Source: Mesostigma viride
Lineage: Eukaryota > Streptophyta > Mesostigmatophyceae > Mesostigmatales > Mesostigmataceae
Assembly (NCBI GenBank): GCA_009746045.1
Contig: RPFO01000127.1
Span: forward strand, 1,417,768 to 1,481,767
Length of the DNA stretch: 64,000 nt
Direction: 5' to 3'
Shown: positions 9,482 through 23,639 of the stretch, piece after piece
Position numbering within the stretch: position 1 is the first letter of the stretch
How the letters are laid out: the number at the start of each line of letters is the position of its first letter
Notes under the pieces: model-generated
Told to the model about the DNA's origin: nothing
Seen by the model: only the letters and a program-made list of their open reading frames with translations
Databases searched by the model: none
Program-made: the position numbers and the translations under genes

Positions 9482-12400
9482 TCAATAGTCATCTTCTTCA
9501 GAACTGCTGTCCGAGGGGTTGCTTGCATCAACATCATCTTCTGATGACATAGTGTCATCCCCACTAGTGTCGCAATAGTTCACAGCTTTACGCTGCCTTC
9601 CACTGGCCCTCTTTGCCATAGGGACCTCCGCAATTACAACGGTGGGCTGGCTAGGTCCAGCATCTGTGGGAGCACCACGCTTGCGGCTGCGCCCTCGAGC
9701 AGGTGCCTTGCCAGCGCGGCGCACCACGTCGCCATCACCTACGTCTGCCGCTGCCACCTTCTTCTTCTTCTTGGACCCCTTCTTCTTGCCTTTCTTCTTG
9801 CCACCAGGCGGTGGCATCGGCTCACCCTCCTCAATCACTTCAAACTGCGGCATGGTGGGGAAATCTGCTGCCACGCTGTGATACACATGGTTACTGAGGG
9901 CAGATTGCGCCTGGTGTGCCATGCTCCATGGCAGTTTGGCAGGGATTACCACCATTTCGGGAGCATAGCATTCATCGACGACATACCCAACTGAGCTCAC
10001 TGCACCTGGCAACACAAGGCACGACGACCTGGGGGCCTTTGCGCTGCTGATGACCACCAACCTCTCCTGGGGCAGGTGAGCGACATGAAGGCGATCAAAA
10101 AGCTCCACCTTCAACAACAGCTGCCATTCCCAGCCACCTCGTGGGTACTCTAACCTGGCCTTCAGAATGTGTGTGATCAAACCAAAGTCTACACCGCCCG
10201 GGCCATGCACCGCAACTCCCGCATTCTTGTGCCGCTTTCCCTGGGATTGGTCCGCAGCCTCCGTGCGGTAGTTGAACCCGTGGATCCTGACTTTGTGGAA
10301 AGAATCCGCGTAGCGCTTCACGCCCCCACACGCCGCTACAATGACTTGCGGCACAAGCGGCGTCAGGTTTAATGATGCCCATGCCAGCACGTTGAACGTT
10401 GTGTCAGCACAGCGATCTCGCCTGCATTCAAACAAACGCACACCGATAACCCAGCAAAGAGTATTATTATTAAGTATTGGTTATTAAAAAAAAAAAACAG
10501 ATACAACACAGGACGCTTTTACTGGCGGCAAGATCATGGCACCCGGATGGGTAAAACCAAACAAACTAGATATTAATTACTAGGGCTGGCTTTGTGACAG
10601 TAAAACATGATTGCATGGCTAATCCCAAGGCGCCTTTCAATAGGACTGAATTAAAATAACCAAAGCAGACGGCGTAAGTAGCATTTGCAAAAAACAAGGC
10701 TCACCAGTAGGCCTCGTCGCCATTCGCAGGGTCGCTGTAATCAGCCTTGGGAAGGGCATCTTCTACCAGCAAATCCCTTGCCGCCGTCATCTCGTCCTCA
10801 GAAAACCGGTACCCGTCTTTCACCGAGCGCTTGCCCAGCTCGATGGTGCGCGACGGATCATTGGTGAGAAGGTCCCACACATAGTGCTTGGTCTTTACCT
10901 GCATTGGAAAAAAACATGATAAGCACACCAAGCAAAAATACAGAAGGCATTCAATTTAAAGAGCACTTTCCTTGAAAATGAGAGTGAGTAGAAACATCAA
11001 GGTTTTACACAAGGAGAGTTTCCATGCTGAATGAAATGAGCCATCATTGCTTCATGTAAATGCAGAATTACAAACTCAAGGTGCTATACATCATGTACAC
11101 ACACAAGAAAGAAGTAAAGACCTTCAAATAAGAAACAACTTACTCCGGTGGCTCGATGCTGGAAGTAGGATAGCAGCGTCAGCACCTCGAAGTTGACGAA
11201 GGACTGGCCCATGGAGTGCTCAACATTGAGTGCAGACATGTGGCCAGAAACCGCTGTGTTCATGCATCTCTCACCCCACGCCATGGACCTACCGTCAGGG
11301 AGACCGACATTTGAAATCTGCCCCGCCAAATGTGTCGCTGCGTGAACCGACCTGGACATTTCGGATGCGGGCAGAACACGCTCAAGTGCAACAATTGACC
11401 TCAACATAGCCCTACCTACCTCGTCCAGTTCGTACTGAGTGAAGACCCTACCGCTAAAGATTGAGTCCCATGCTGCAGACGTTTCCAAAAAGGCAGCTCT
11501 TGCGTCTGCGTGCAGGCGGCCTCTAAGCAAAACAGGTAAGCGCTTCGAAAACAATTCTAGCTTGTCATGAGTCTTGGCCTTTCTCTCTGGCTTGCCATTG
11601 GCCAGCAGCCCCACAATATCACCCGGGAAGCAGTCGGGCAGGCTGTCCTTCATTCGGCGCTCCAGGGCTGCGTGGGAGACAAAAAAAAAAAAACAGTCAA
11701 ACCCCACAAGTGTAAGTCAGTGGCAAGTCTTGATGCAACATGGAGAGTGACAAGTCGAACGTTTACTGTACTGCAATATGCACTGTTCACATTGCACTGA
11801 AAATGTGAGAAGACCCTAAACGCGTGCGAAAGGAAAACTGAACCACAACCAGAGAAAGAAAAATTGCGAAACTAAATAATTGCACTTGAATCAAATACCT
11901 ATAAAACAGTTGGGAGAAAAAAGCAAACACTCACCAATAACTTCAGCCTTCTCTTGCGAGGTGAGCTGGCAGGGTGGATGCAACCCCCGCCTCCTGGTTG
12001 TTGTCTTGATTGTGCCATCCATGGCAGTGGTGGTTGTCACGGTCTTCTCCATGTGCAGCTCCGGGTTCAGGTTCATCTCCTTCAGCCGATCCCGAATGGC
12101 GTAGGTCAAACCTTCCCCTGGCAGCAGATTTAAGGAAAACAAAGCCATACAAGCGCAAATGCATACCAATGTTAGTAATACTTAATACACACACTGAACC
12201 ACAGCATGTAATAAATCCTAATGGAATTCTCCTTAAATACAAAATGTTGAAAAGGAAAAAAACAGCGACAAACACTAGTGACACAACACTAGACAGCACC
12301 GCACTTACCGCTAGTGGAGTTGGCGACTCGCAAGAGGTTGTTCGCCCCCAGGTGGAACTCGTCGATCAGGTGCCGTTGGAGGAGTTGAGGCCAGTACGGC

Positions 12401-13829
12401 AGCCTGCAAAAGGGCTCCGGCTCCCGGCCGTTGTTTCTGCAGTGCTCTACATAGGTTTCCATCGTCATGTCGGGCGGCGCCTCCTTGTCGTTGCCACCGC
12501 GACGGGGGTCATCAGCTGGCAGCAAGGTCTCATGCCCAAGAAAAACAATGCGCCCTTGGGAAACATAGGTGCCCTTCCAAGCAGGGCCGTGCACAAGGCA
12601 GCCGTCGTACCCGGAGTCTGGCATATTTACCATCTTACCAAACCCCGGGTAGTCGTGAACAGTAAACAAAAGCAGTGCTTGAATCTTTGCCGGGTGGAGC
12701 CCACCATGCTCATCATCATCCAACACATCACAAATGAAAAACCCATCCCACATCTTCACCAGCTCATCTACAATCAGGTCAAGAAAAATGTGCATATTCT
12801 TTGGGGCCTTACCTTTCTTGTTCCCTCCCACCAGAAGCACCATTGGGCAGAAATGTTTGTTAATGAAGACCCATTCAGGCAGGTTCAAGATTGCACAGAA
12901 ACATGGCCAGCTGGAGTGCTGGTCCATGTAGCACCTAGGACATACTCCATCAAAACAAAGCGCTAAAAAAAGGAAGCGTGGGTCAAGCCGAAACTGAGGG
13001 AACAATCTCTTGACGTGCAGCATCGCTCGGGTATCTGCACGCAATTATACAACAGGGAGGTGGGTAAACGGGACGGCCGAAGTGCGGGCGGCACAACCGA
13101 ATGTTATAATATGCAGCAAAATCACCACAACATATGCAGCATGAGTTGGGTGAACCGTATACAGCCAGCCAAAAAGCACGTGCAGAAAAGAAATCGACAA
13201 GGACGCCTTTTACCTTTAATTCCGTGGACTTTCCGGTTTGGGTCTTCTTCGTCTTGTTTGTTTTCAGTTTCTCCAGCATATCGTAATGCCTTGGACATCT
13301 CGGGTATCCTAAAAAATCCGCGGAAACGATTTATAAGAGGGAAGTATCTAACTTGGCGATGTGCCCTTCTTGTTGTTACTGTCTCTCCATTTCTATCTTC
13401 GTATTGTTCATATCTATTGTTTTTACATACTGGGCAGGTCTGGACTTCTTTTGTTTTGTATATATATTTTTCACAGGGGCACGCGTCATATACACGCATA
13501 TCTAACCCTAAACCCTTCATGACTTTCTTGGCTTCTTTTACACTTTCTGGAAGAGAATTACCGGCTGGCAGAACTTTGCTGATGAAAGTGAATACCTCAT
13601 CCGCTAGGGCAGCCGATGCAGAATGCCTGCCGAGTATAGACAAGAGTTCCAACGCGCTAGCTATGGCAGTGTTACTGGATCCTGAATAAAGTGGTGTGTC
13701 TGCTGATATTTTGCCTACTGTAGCTGCGAAGTTTCTGGCAAACGCTTTTGCATCCTCCTCCCCGGTACCAGGCAGATGATCGTCCCCCTCCTGTAAAAAA
13801 TCATCTATGCTACAGTTCAAATCCGCCAT
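9482..13829 (-). CDS. CACTA transposase (TnpD/Transposase_21 type), six exons, intact frame
   Basis: Exons on the minus strand: 13829-13214, 13034-12309, 12117-11935, 11667-11144, 10898-10705, 10421-9482. All five introns are GT-AG and every junction keeps the frame (phases 1,1,1,0,2). This gives 3183 nt, 1060 residues plus stop. Residues 117-135 hold a CxC...CPVC cluster, as in plant TNP2 proteins. Exon 2 has LALCFDGV (D234 is the likely first catalytic Asp), SSWPC, NLPEW, a DELVKMW block and FTVHDYPG (D333), matching the Transposase_21 core. Exon 4 carries a conserved C-terminal region with HAATHL and GRSMAWGERCMNT. The last exon has a Lys-rich tract (GKKKGKKKGSKKKKK), a likely nuclear signal, and an acidic Ser/Asp tail. 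The protein would cut and join the element ends in the nucleus. The start at 13829 is the first ATG before a continuous frame. Confidence 0.9.
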
Positions 13830-14338
13830 TGTTAGTATTCAGGAATAAATAAGACAGTAAATGTAAAGTCACGGAAGGCCCCGCGTCAGACTTGATGCGA
13901 AATCGTCGAAGCCACAGCAGACCTCAAAACGAACGCGTTGTTTAAGTTGCGCGGTGCTCCCTCTGTCGGTAGGTGCCGTTTGGTGCCGCCGCGTGAATCG
14001 CGCGGACGCGTCAACACACTGCGGCTGACGTCGATGAGTGCCAACCGACGGCTTGGGTCACTTCTCTGGAGAACTTAAGGTAAGTTAAGTTAATGCAGAC
14101 CAGTGGTCGCACGCGTTGGGAACCGGCCAACGGCTCTCCTGCAAGACAAAAAAAAGCGGGATACTGCATGAGTCGTCGGATCGGTGCAGATGGACGGTCA
14201 AGATTTCAAGATGATGTATGCGTTCAATTTGCCGCGTCCACTGAAAGGAGTCGTTGTTGCCATGGAGCCGCAAACACAGGCGGCCGACGCATTGACCCAG
14301 GTTCCAACTTTTCTACCCAACCGCCGTTGGGTAGTTAC
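13830..14338. promoter_or_regulatory. Divergent intergenic region of CACTA-A
   Basis: About 500 bases separate the transposase start (minus) from the second gene (plus). The region is GC-rich (GCCGCCGCGTGAATCGCGCG) and likely holds both promoters. An upstream in-frame ATG at 14093 could extend the second protein, so the true plus-strand start is uncertain. No TATA box is evident. Confidence 0.5.
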
Positions 14339-15316
14339 ATGGCAGCAGAGCAGGATGGGCCTTACATGGCCACAGAGGAAGAGTGGCGCTCATTCCGTGT
14401 TAACAAGATCAGCGAGGAAGTCCCTTTGCCATTTGTCGCCGAGAGTAACCGGCTGGCAGTCCTCCGCAGCCAGATAGCGGTGCTATCGCGGAGGTACCTT
14501 CACATTGGGGACCCAAAAGCTAAACAAGATGCTGCGTTAGTTGCCGCAGTTGTCGATAGACTGCTAAAAATATGCGATTTTGCGGGGGCATTAGCAAACT
14601 CAGTTTTTGAGTCAGCAAAGCGGAGGTACGAGGAATTGCATAAAGTGGACCCCGCGAAGGCGGGCAAGGCTCCGGTATTCCAGCCGGCGCGGAAATTTGT
14701 AGCCGCCGAGCTGTCTCGATACTTGTCGAATTCGAAGTACAAGGCAAATAGCGGGAAGCGCGGCGTTCGCAACCCGGACGAGGGGGGTGCCTTGGCCAAC
14801 CTAACCAACCTGGACACGCCAAAGGTATAGCTAAGCTCTACATTGGACTTATTCCAACTGAATGCTTTTCTTTTCCCGATGCAAAGGCAACCGAACTTCA
14901 TGCATGCAATATTTTCTGATCCGGCACCATTAGTATTGGAGTAAAATGTGTACTTGCCGCTAGCTTCGACGTCAAGTTCCTTCTTTTAATTGATTTGCTT
15001 GTCTTTGTCCTCACAATCGTCGTATCACTCGCACGATCTTAGGTGAAGGTCGGGGTGCCAAAGCCCAAGATGGCGAATCCCAAGCAACACAAGACTCACC
15101 TCGAGCCACAAGCCCCGGCCAAGGTAGGTTACGGCAAGAAAGCATTCTGGCTACTAGCTTACTGTATGTCGTCCGCAAAGATTGTTGCTTTCCACTCTCC
15201 ATGCTCGTGACCATGTTCTTTTTAAACCGTGGGCATTCACGCGCCCTTATATAAATCTGGTTAAGAAATGCTACAGTGACTGACAAGCCTATAAAAAAAT
15301 TTTAATACATGTAATC

Positions 15317-15455
15317 CATGCCAGCACCCCACCCCATTTATTTTTGCATGCCAGCACCCCACCCCATTTATTTATGCATGCCAGCACCCCACCCCATTTA
15401 TTTATGCATGCCAGCACCCCACCCCATTTATTTATGCATGCCAGCACCCCACCAA
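15317..15455 (+). repeat. 30-bp tandem repeat in an intron, about 4.6 copies
   Basis: The unit CATGCCAGCACCCCACCCCA plus a TTTATTTATG tail repeats every 30 bases inside the second intron of the CACTA-A plus-strand gene. It can be read through in frame, but it lies outside the predicted exons. Confidence 0.85.
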
Positions 15456-15819
15456 CCTGTTACGCCCGCCTTAAGGCGGCGGGCTCCGCTTTGCCTTTGC
15501 CATTTTCAAGCGCCCCCATGTCAGATGAGCAAATAGCTCAAGAAATCACGTCCTCTAACTATTGTACCTAGTTGGTTGTGTCCGTTTCCCCGAAATTGTG
15601 GCATGCGCAGGTCGAGAACACCCTGACGCCCCAGGAGCAGGAAATCGCGCTCCTCCGGGCCAGGCTCGCTGCACTTGAGCAATCTACAAAGCCGGCCTCA
15701 GCTTCAGAACAGTCGGTCGTCTATATCATGGCGCCGCCCCCTGTGCCACCAAGGAACCCTGTCCTTGCCGTGGCCGCTTCCCCATCGGCCACGTCGGCTC
15801 CCCCCGCCGCAGAAACCGC

Positions 15820-16140
15820 GGCGCCGGCAGCCAAGGCCGCGGCGCCGGCAGCCAAGGCCGCGGCGCCGGCAGCCAAGGCCGCGGCGCCGGCAGCCAAGGC
15901 CGCGGCGCCGGCAGCCAAGGCAGCGGCGCCGGCAGCCAAGGCCGCGGCGCCGGCAGCCAAGGCCGCGGCGCCGGCAGCCAAGGCCGCGGCGCCGGCAGCC
16001 AAGGCCGCGGCGCCGGCAGCCGAGGCCGCGGCGCCGGCAGCCGAGGCCGCGGCGCCGGCAGCCGAGGCCGCGGCGCCGGCAGCCGAGGCCGCGGCGCCGG
16101 CAGCCGAGGCCGCGGCGCCGGCAGCCGAGGCCGCGGCGCC
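15820..16140 (+). repeat. 21-bp coding repeat (AAAPAAK/E)
   Basis: About 15 nearly identical copies of GCGGCGCCGGCAGCCAAGGCC encode AAAPAAK, switching to AAAPAAE (GAGGCC) in the last six. The codon-level identity points to recent slippage or unequal exchange. The array forms an Ala/Pro-rich linker between the N-terminal helical part and the Lys-rich C-terminal part of exon 3. Confidence 0.9.
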
Positions 16141-16606
16141 GTTCATTCCAAAGACGCAGAAAAACAAAGTAGAGAAGAAAGCTGATGTGCCGCCAAAGAA
16201 ACTCAAGAAGGAACGGGAGCCCCAAATAAAAAAGGAACGCGGTACCCCCCTCGACCTGGGCCTTGGTCACTTTCTGCCGCAGCTCAGCCGCGTGGCCACC
16301 ATCCGAAAGGATGCCCAGCCGAAAATCGGGATGTTCATCGCCGTGCGGTTTCTCCTAGAGGACCCTAAGAAGGACCAGGATGAGTGGATCTGGGAGTTTG
16401 GTAAAGTCTGCTCCATCAACAAGAAAAGGAAGATCCCACACTCAATCCTGTTCGTCGAGCATGACGGCGCAAGCAAGACTTACGAGCTCGCCCTCAACGA
16501 CCTCCCCCAAGACGAGAACAGCAAGGAAATATGTGCTTGGGTGGCTCTTGATGGAGTGTACCCCGAGGACATGACGGCGTACCGAGTCCTCAAGCGGTCC
16601 CAAGCA

Positions 16607-17010
16607 CACTAGGAGCCGGGTGTTGACAAAGTGTGACAATGCTTGACATGTCAGGTTGACAAAGTGTGACAAAGTGTGACAAGGTGTGACATGTGGTGTG
16701 ACAAAGTGTGACAAAAGCTATACAAATGTTGACAAAACCATGACATATCAGGTCGATTTTACAAGACAATTCTTGACAAATTATCAAGGTGAAAGTGTCA
16801 AAAAATGTCACACATTGTCAACGTCACGCATTGTCAACATGAGAGTGAGATTTTATCACATTTTATCACACCACAATTAGTGACATTTGTGCACATTTAT
16901 CACAACACAAACGTTGATATATCACAGACAATCCTGAAAATTTATCAGGACTATAAAACAGACAAAAAGTGACAAAAAGTGACAAAAAGTGACAAAAAGT
17001 GACAAAAACC
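16607..17010. repeat. CACTA-B left subterminal repeats (TTGACA / GTGACAAA)
   Basis: About 20 copies of (T)GTGACAAA and (T)GTTGACA, in both orientations, fill the first 400 bases. They mirror the right-end block and are the likely binding sites of the family's TnpA-like protein. Confidence 0.85.
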
Positions 17011-17585
17011 AGTGAAATTTTTCTTTTTATTACAAAATAAGCATTACTTAATGCTGACAGCAACAACGATTGTCTCGTAGGCAAAGTTCGGACGGCAGCC
17101 CATTGCGTTGCGTGCAGCCCGTTGTGAGCATGACTTCCACGGAAAGCTCTAAATGCTTGCAAAGAATTTGCAGGCAGCCGCCCGTTGGGTATATTGTGTG
17201 CAGCCGTCATTTGCGGATGTCATTTTGATTAAAAGCTCTCGACTCTCCTGTAAAACACAGAAAAAAGATGCAGAGGTGGAAATAACATCAATGTATACAT
17301 GGTTGTTGTCAGTTGTGCAACATTAAAGAGGCAGATTACGTTAAAAAACCTGTACAAAAACTTCCCTCTCTTGCTGCAAATGCAAAGAAGAAAGCACTGA
17401 TCTATTTGGAACAAAAAAGGTAGCTGCAGGCAAACATACACTGCGCAAAGAAAACACCTCATCACACAGATTCAAAGACAAACCTGAGCAACCCGTGCAT
17501 GGACCCTAGACGAGTCCGCCGGCTACGTCGATGACGACGATGGTGAGGATGCATATGGCACCAGAACAGCCGAGACTTCCTGCAG

Positions 17586-18830
17586 AAGAAAAACAAAAAT
17601 TATGAATGTTTATTCGTAGTCAATAACAAATTTATTACGGTATCCATTGTGTACGAAATTTGGAGCATATGTTATGTTAATCGATTAGCTGCGCAAGCAC
17701 ACTTCCTTAAGAGGGCATAACGATTGCAAGGTGCTTAAAACCCACCACAAGGAATTATAAAGCTGCCCCACCTGCCCCCCATGACAAGGAAAAACTAACC
17801 CATTTGCCTACCCCCATGACGCGGAATAATCTCCCCCCCATACCTGTCCCCCATGACAAGGAACAAGCCCCCCTGCCTGCCCCCCATGACAAGGATTAAA
17901 CCCCCCTGCCTGCCCCCCATGACAACGATTAACGCCCCCCGCCTGGCCCCCAATACAAGGAATAATTACGCCCCCTACCTGCCCCGGGCATGACAAGGAA
18001 TCATTGACCCCCCCTGCCTGCCCCCCACGACAAGGAACAACTAACCCCCGCTACCTGCCCCCCACGACAAGGAATCATTGCCCCCCCCTGTCTGCCCCCC
18101 GTGACAAGGAATAATTAACACTCCCTGCCTGCCCCCCACGACAAGAATCATCCCCTCCCCTGCCTGCCCCCCACGACAAGAATCATCCCCCCCCTGCCTG
18201 CCCCACATAACAAGGAACACTTGACGCCCCCTACATGCCCCCCACGACAAGGAATCATTGCCCCCCCCTGCATGTCCCCCATGACAAGGATCAACTACCC
18301 CCCCTGCCTGCCCCTAATTACAAGGAAAAATTACCCACGCAGCCTGCCCCCCATGTGACAAGGATTAGCCCCCTCTGCCTGAACCCCCATGACAAGGGAT
18401 AATTACCCCCCCCCCGCCTGCCCCCCATGACAAGGAGTTACCCCCCCCCTGCCTGCCCCCCATGACAATGAATCATTACCCCCCCTGCCTGCACCACATT
18501 ACAAGGAATAATTAAGCCCCGGCCCCTGCCTGCCCCCCATGAAAAGGCAATCAACCCCCCCTGCCTGCCCCCCATGACAAGGAGTAACCCCCACCCCTGC
18601 CTGCCCCCCATGAAAAGGCAATCAACCCTCCCTGTCCGCAACAAGACAAATGTAAAAGAAAAACAAAAATGATGAATGTTTGAAAGTAGTCGCCAACAGA
18701 AATATAACGCGGTCCATTGCTACAAGATTTAGAGCATATGCTCTGTTAATCATGTAGCTACAAAATCGCCATTTCGTAAGGGAGGACAACTGACTGTGAG
18801 GTGCTTTCAATCCCATGACAAGAAATTTTT
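17586..18830 (+). repeat. Two diverged 170-bp direct repeats flanking minisatellite blocks
   Basis: Segments 17586-17757 and 18659-18830 align along their length: AAAAACAAAAAT, GAATGTTT, GAGCATATG, GTTAATC, then AAGGTGCTTAAAA versus GAGGTGCTTTCAA. Each is followed by a minisatellite block, so the whole unit (unique segment plus minisatellite) appears to have been duplicated once. Confidence 0.7.
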
Positions 18831-19660
18831 AAGCTTTTCTGCATGCCCCCATGACAAGGAATAATTAACCTGTCCTGCCTGCCCCCATGGCAAGGAAAAA
18901 TTATTACCCCCGCCTTCTCCCACCCCACGACAGGAAATCATTTACCTCCCCTGCCTTCCCCTCATGACAAGGAATAAGAAACCCGTCCTGCCTGCCCCCC
19001 ATGGACACAAGGAATCGTTAACCCCCCCTGCCTTCCCCCACCCCATGACAGGGAATCATTAACCCCCCCTGCCTTCGCCCACCCCACTACAGGGTATCAT
19101 GAGCCCCCCCTGCCGTCCCCTCATGACAAGAACAATTAACCCGTCCTGCCTGCCCCCCATGACAAGGAATAAATGTATATGCAATGCGCCTGCCCCCCAT
19201 GACAAGGAATAAGTAACCCGTCCTGCCTGCCTCCCATGACAAGGAGTGATTAACCCGTTCTGCCTGTCACCATAAAAAGGAATAATTCACCCGCCCTGCC
19301 TGCCCCCAAGACAAGGAATTACTAACCCGTCCCGCCTGCCCCCATGACAAGGAATAATTAACAGGTCCAGCCTGCCCCCATGACACGGAATAATTGACCC
19401 GTCCTGCCTGCCCCCATGACAAGGAATAAGTGACCCGTCCTGCCTGCCCCCATGACAAGGAATTATTAACCCGTCCTGCCTGCCCCTAATGACAAGGAAT
19501 AATTAACCCGCCCTGCCTGCCCCCATGAAAAGGAACAATTAACCCGTCCTGCCTGCCCCCCATGACAAGGAATAATTAACTTGTCCTGCCTGCCCCCATG
19601 ACAAGGAATAAGTAACCCGTCCTGTATGCCCCCATGACAAGGAATAATCCTCACCCCTCG
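17760..19660 (+). repeat. C-rich minisatellite, about 30-bp unit
   Basis: The degenerate unit CCCCCCATGACAAGGAATAA plus TTAACCCCCCTGCCTG is repeated about 55 times in two blocks (17760-18640 and 18835-19660). The second block has shorter C runs (CCCCCATGACAAGG) and CCCGTCCTGCCTG. It is non-coding. Confidence 0.9.
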
Positions 19661-22600
19661 GCAAAAATGCCAGGTAAAGGGAGTTAAAAACAACAGGAGG
19701 CACTGCATGCGATTCCACCTACAGCACGGTGATATCCTTAGTATAGACCCTATGTATGGGATCGTAACCACTACTCACCACAAGTCTCAAGCAGGAGCCA
19801 GTCTCAGCCATTCGCGGGTAGGCCGCATGCCCGTCCGACGGTGTCAGTCACCCGCAAGTACACGCGCAAAATGGAAGAGGAAACGGCAACACAAATGTAT
19901 ACATATGATGACGAGCACGGAAAGCACCATGGTAATGAAAGCATTCAGAGAATACACATTAAAATCTCTGAAATACGTGGCAAGCTTTACCCGCAACGAA
20001 ACGGCCCTACACATTCGAGCACGGGATGCTAACTATATTCGTGTTGTTAGTTAAACCGTACGACAAAAATTCGCTGACCGTGGTGCCGTTGAAGGAGCTT
20101 GGCGCGCTCCAGACGTCCTGTTCGAGCTGCGTTACAGCGTAAAGAGCTGCTTGGCTCAGGACTGCACACGTTTCTCCCTCAATGGCTACCACCATGTCCT
20201 AGCTCAGCATACATACATCGACAGTGCACCTACATCGTTACTGATAGCGGTTGCTGAAGAAATCACATCACTTCGAGGGCCTGCAACATCTCTTATTGCA
20301 CAATCTTGGATGGCGCTCACTGCTTACATAGAACTTCGGTGAGTGGCCCCGTTGCTCGAGCCCTCTCTGCCCGGCGGCCGGCGCTAGCCCCAAGCACTAA
20401 CCGTAGACATGGTTTTTCCTGCGCGCAACACCTACTTCTGCCTTCGTTGAACGCTGGCCTTTGGCGCAAACTTTGAATTTTGGGAAAGGATGCTGACGGG
20501 CAACTGTTGCGCAATGCAGTTTTTCCGGGTACGGCCGCTCCCTGAATGGTACGGCGATCAAGGACGCGATTACGCCAGCAGCAAGCGATCCCAACCAAGC
20601 GATACTGTAGAGTGACGACTGTTTCTCTACCACTGGTAAATACTCGTCATAAGTACTTTTACTTAATTTACTGGACGTCATCTGATGGCTGTCGGATGAC
20701 TGGCATGGCCAGGGCATGGCCACAAACTTACGGACCGCCGATAAGAGTCAGCAGACTGACAGACGGCCGCAAATGCGTGGACAATACTAATAGACGACGC
20801 CAACTATCGTCTTGCGCAAAGTCTTGCAAGCTTGTGCAAGTGATTCCCGTGGTGGCGACTTGCGACTTGCGCGGGTGTTCCCGTTGAAGCTAAACGATGA
20901 CAAACGAAAGACGTGCTTGTGCTCCAAGGAAAAGCTTGTGGCCGGGGAAGGTGGAAGACGGAAGCTACGCCAAGGCTCGCAGCCAAGGTGGGAATTACAT
21001 GCTGTGACTTTTTCAGCAATGGCGGTATGGTAGGAACGAATAACTACATATAAGGAATAGGATCATAGACTCACTGATGACCGTCATGATTTTCTTAGCA
21101 ATTAAATCGCCGTCCTTGATGAAATTTATCTAGCTAGCTCGGAGGGCCAGAAGAAGCCATCGGGGGAGAAACACAGCCAGGATCTAGAATTAAGTTGTCA
21201 TCGATCTGTTCGCTGGTAGGCACAGCGCCATTCGGACATCCAGAAGCTAACCCACTCTTAACCGTTTGAGGTGAGTAAGTAATTCTTCGTCCGAAATACT
21301 GACAGTCTTGCATCGACTTGAACACGCCGTACGCACGTGACATTCTCGTGCATTGCCCTAGGGCCCACCGCCCATGATGCTACATGGGCCGCCCAGAGTT
21401 TCCCGCCAAGTTAGCCATGCTCGCAGTACATTCATTTTCTCCTAGATACACAAGGTCAATTGTACTATTCAAACCAAATCTGGTTCAATTCTTATGAAAG
21501 GCATCGATATCAAGGAGACAACCAGCGCATGGGAGAATCCGGACCATGGTAACTCGAGCCTGCCGATGTGTACAGGTTGCGTCACGTGCTTATGAATTAG
21601 GTATTTAAATAATGTACAGGTTGAGCGTATCATGTATGCCACGGTCTGCTATTGCGTCACTTTCCTTCTTTTCACAAACTTCCGTTGTTTAAGCTAACGG
21701 TTCTCCATACATTCGTATGTTGCATCTGTGCTGCCATTTCGATGTCAATTTCGCGCGTGTACTTGTGATGCCTGATACCGTTGGACTTGCACGTGGCCCC
21801 ATCGCATGTGGCAGCGGCGTGGTCGGCTGTCCAGCGCGGCCAATTTTTTTATGGTGAGCAACTGTCATCATTCTTCATCTAGTGTCCATTCACGAAGCTG
21901 TAAACATGCTGTGCGTTGCAGCCACCATTGGATGTCCGCATTGTAATTCAGTCCAGGGGCACCCAAAGGCCTTCGGGACTTGATAATGATGTTTTATCGG
22001 TTGCAATTCCCTCATGGGAACGCCTTCTTTATTTGAATATTCAACTCCGGTTTGTTTGTTTGTTCGTTTGTTTAGTACTTTACAACGGTTCTACTGACTG
22101 TGCCGTTTAATAGTTCTTTGTGTTCTGGTATAGCCCAGCCGGCAGCACTGTTGTTACCGCCAATGAAGCACAATTGTGAGCCGAAGAATTGTATTTCTTT
22201 GTTTTTAACGCTAAAGAGGCACATTGGAGAGCCAAAGAATGTACACTTTCTTTGTTTGTTTGGTAGCTAGAAAGCAGGCAGGAGAGCACACACGGGAATA
22301 ATTTGTTTTCTGCATTCTTGTTTTATTGAGCGTTTGTAGGTGGTGATCCCTCCAGCATTAATAATTGGAATTAAATGTAGCAGTTTGGAAAGTGTATTTT
22401 GTGCTTCCAGCTTCTATGCATATTTTTGGAGCCCTGCTTTTAGCTACAAATCATACGAACTCCTTTGCCGTTGGGAGACTCTTCTGTGAAATCCAGAAGC
22501 CTTGGTTGACATGCGTGGCATGGATAGATTTTTTCTTTCTTTCTTGCCTTAGTAGCGTCTTTTTGCTGATAATCACAGGATTTTTTCACCCACCCCCCCA

Positions 22601-22960
22601 CACCCCCCACACCAAACGACTCCTTTCTCTGTCAACTTTAGTTATGATGCCTTCTACCTCGTTAGATTTTATTCGTACCCTGTACGGGGCATATATTCAG
22701 TTGATTGGCCTAACTTTTCCTTCGCATGGATCTGGCGTCAATCTTTCTTCTTTCTTTCTCAGAGTGCCGTATTCACCATAGTAGTGAGATTGCAAGAAAG
22801 TAGATCGTAAAGCATCCTGGCATCTTGGAGAAACTTTACAGCTCCCACTTGTTTTTTCGGCAGTTTGCAACGCAACGCTCTTCTCTAGGGATTCCTGGGG
22901 TTTCGCTGTTCTCCACATCTTGTGAGGTACATGGGACGAGTTAGGTGAGAATACCCGTCC
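19661..22960. other. CACTA-B interior without recognised genes
   Basis: About 3.3 kb of mixed sequence. Open frames are short, lack codon-level coherence and match no family I know. I see no transposase remnant, no RNA gene and no clear repeat. Confidence 0.5.

Positions 22961-23639
<679 letters not shown>

Noticed and set aside
12010-12966. 318-codon plus-strand frame opposite the transposase
   Set aside because: It is antisense to transposase exons 2 and 3, crosses introns, and shows no domain; the minus strand has a recognised family and consistent splice sites.
15675-16270. Frames giving RRRQPRP, GCRRRGL and AAGAAA repeats over the Ala-rich exon
   Set aside because: These are shadow frames of the 21-bp coding repeat; only the plus frame with AAAPAAK joins phase-0 exons.
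17760-19660. CRISPR-like array
   Set aside because: Units are contiguous, degenerate and lack unique spacers; the sequence is a minisatellite in a eukaryotic transposon.
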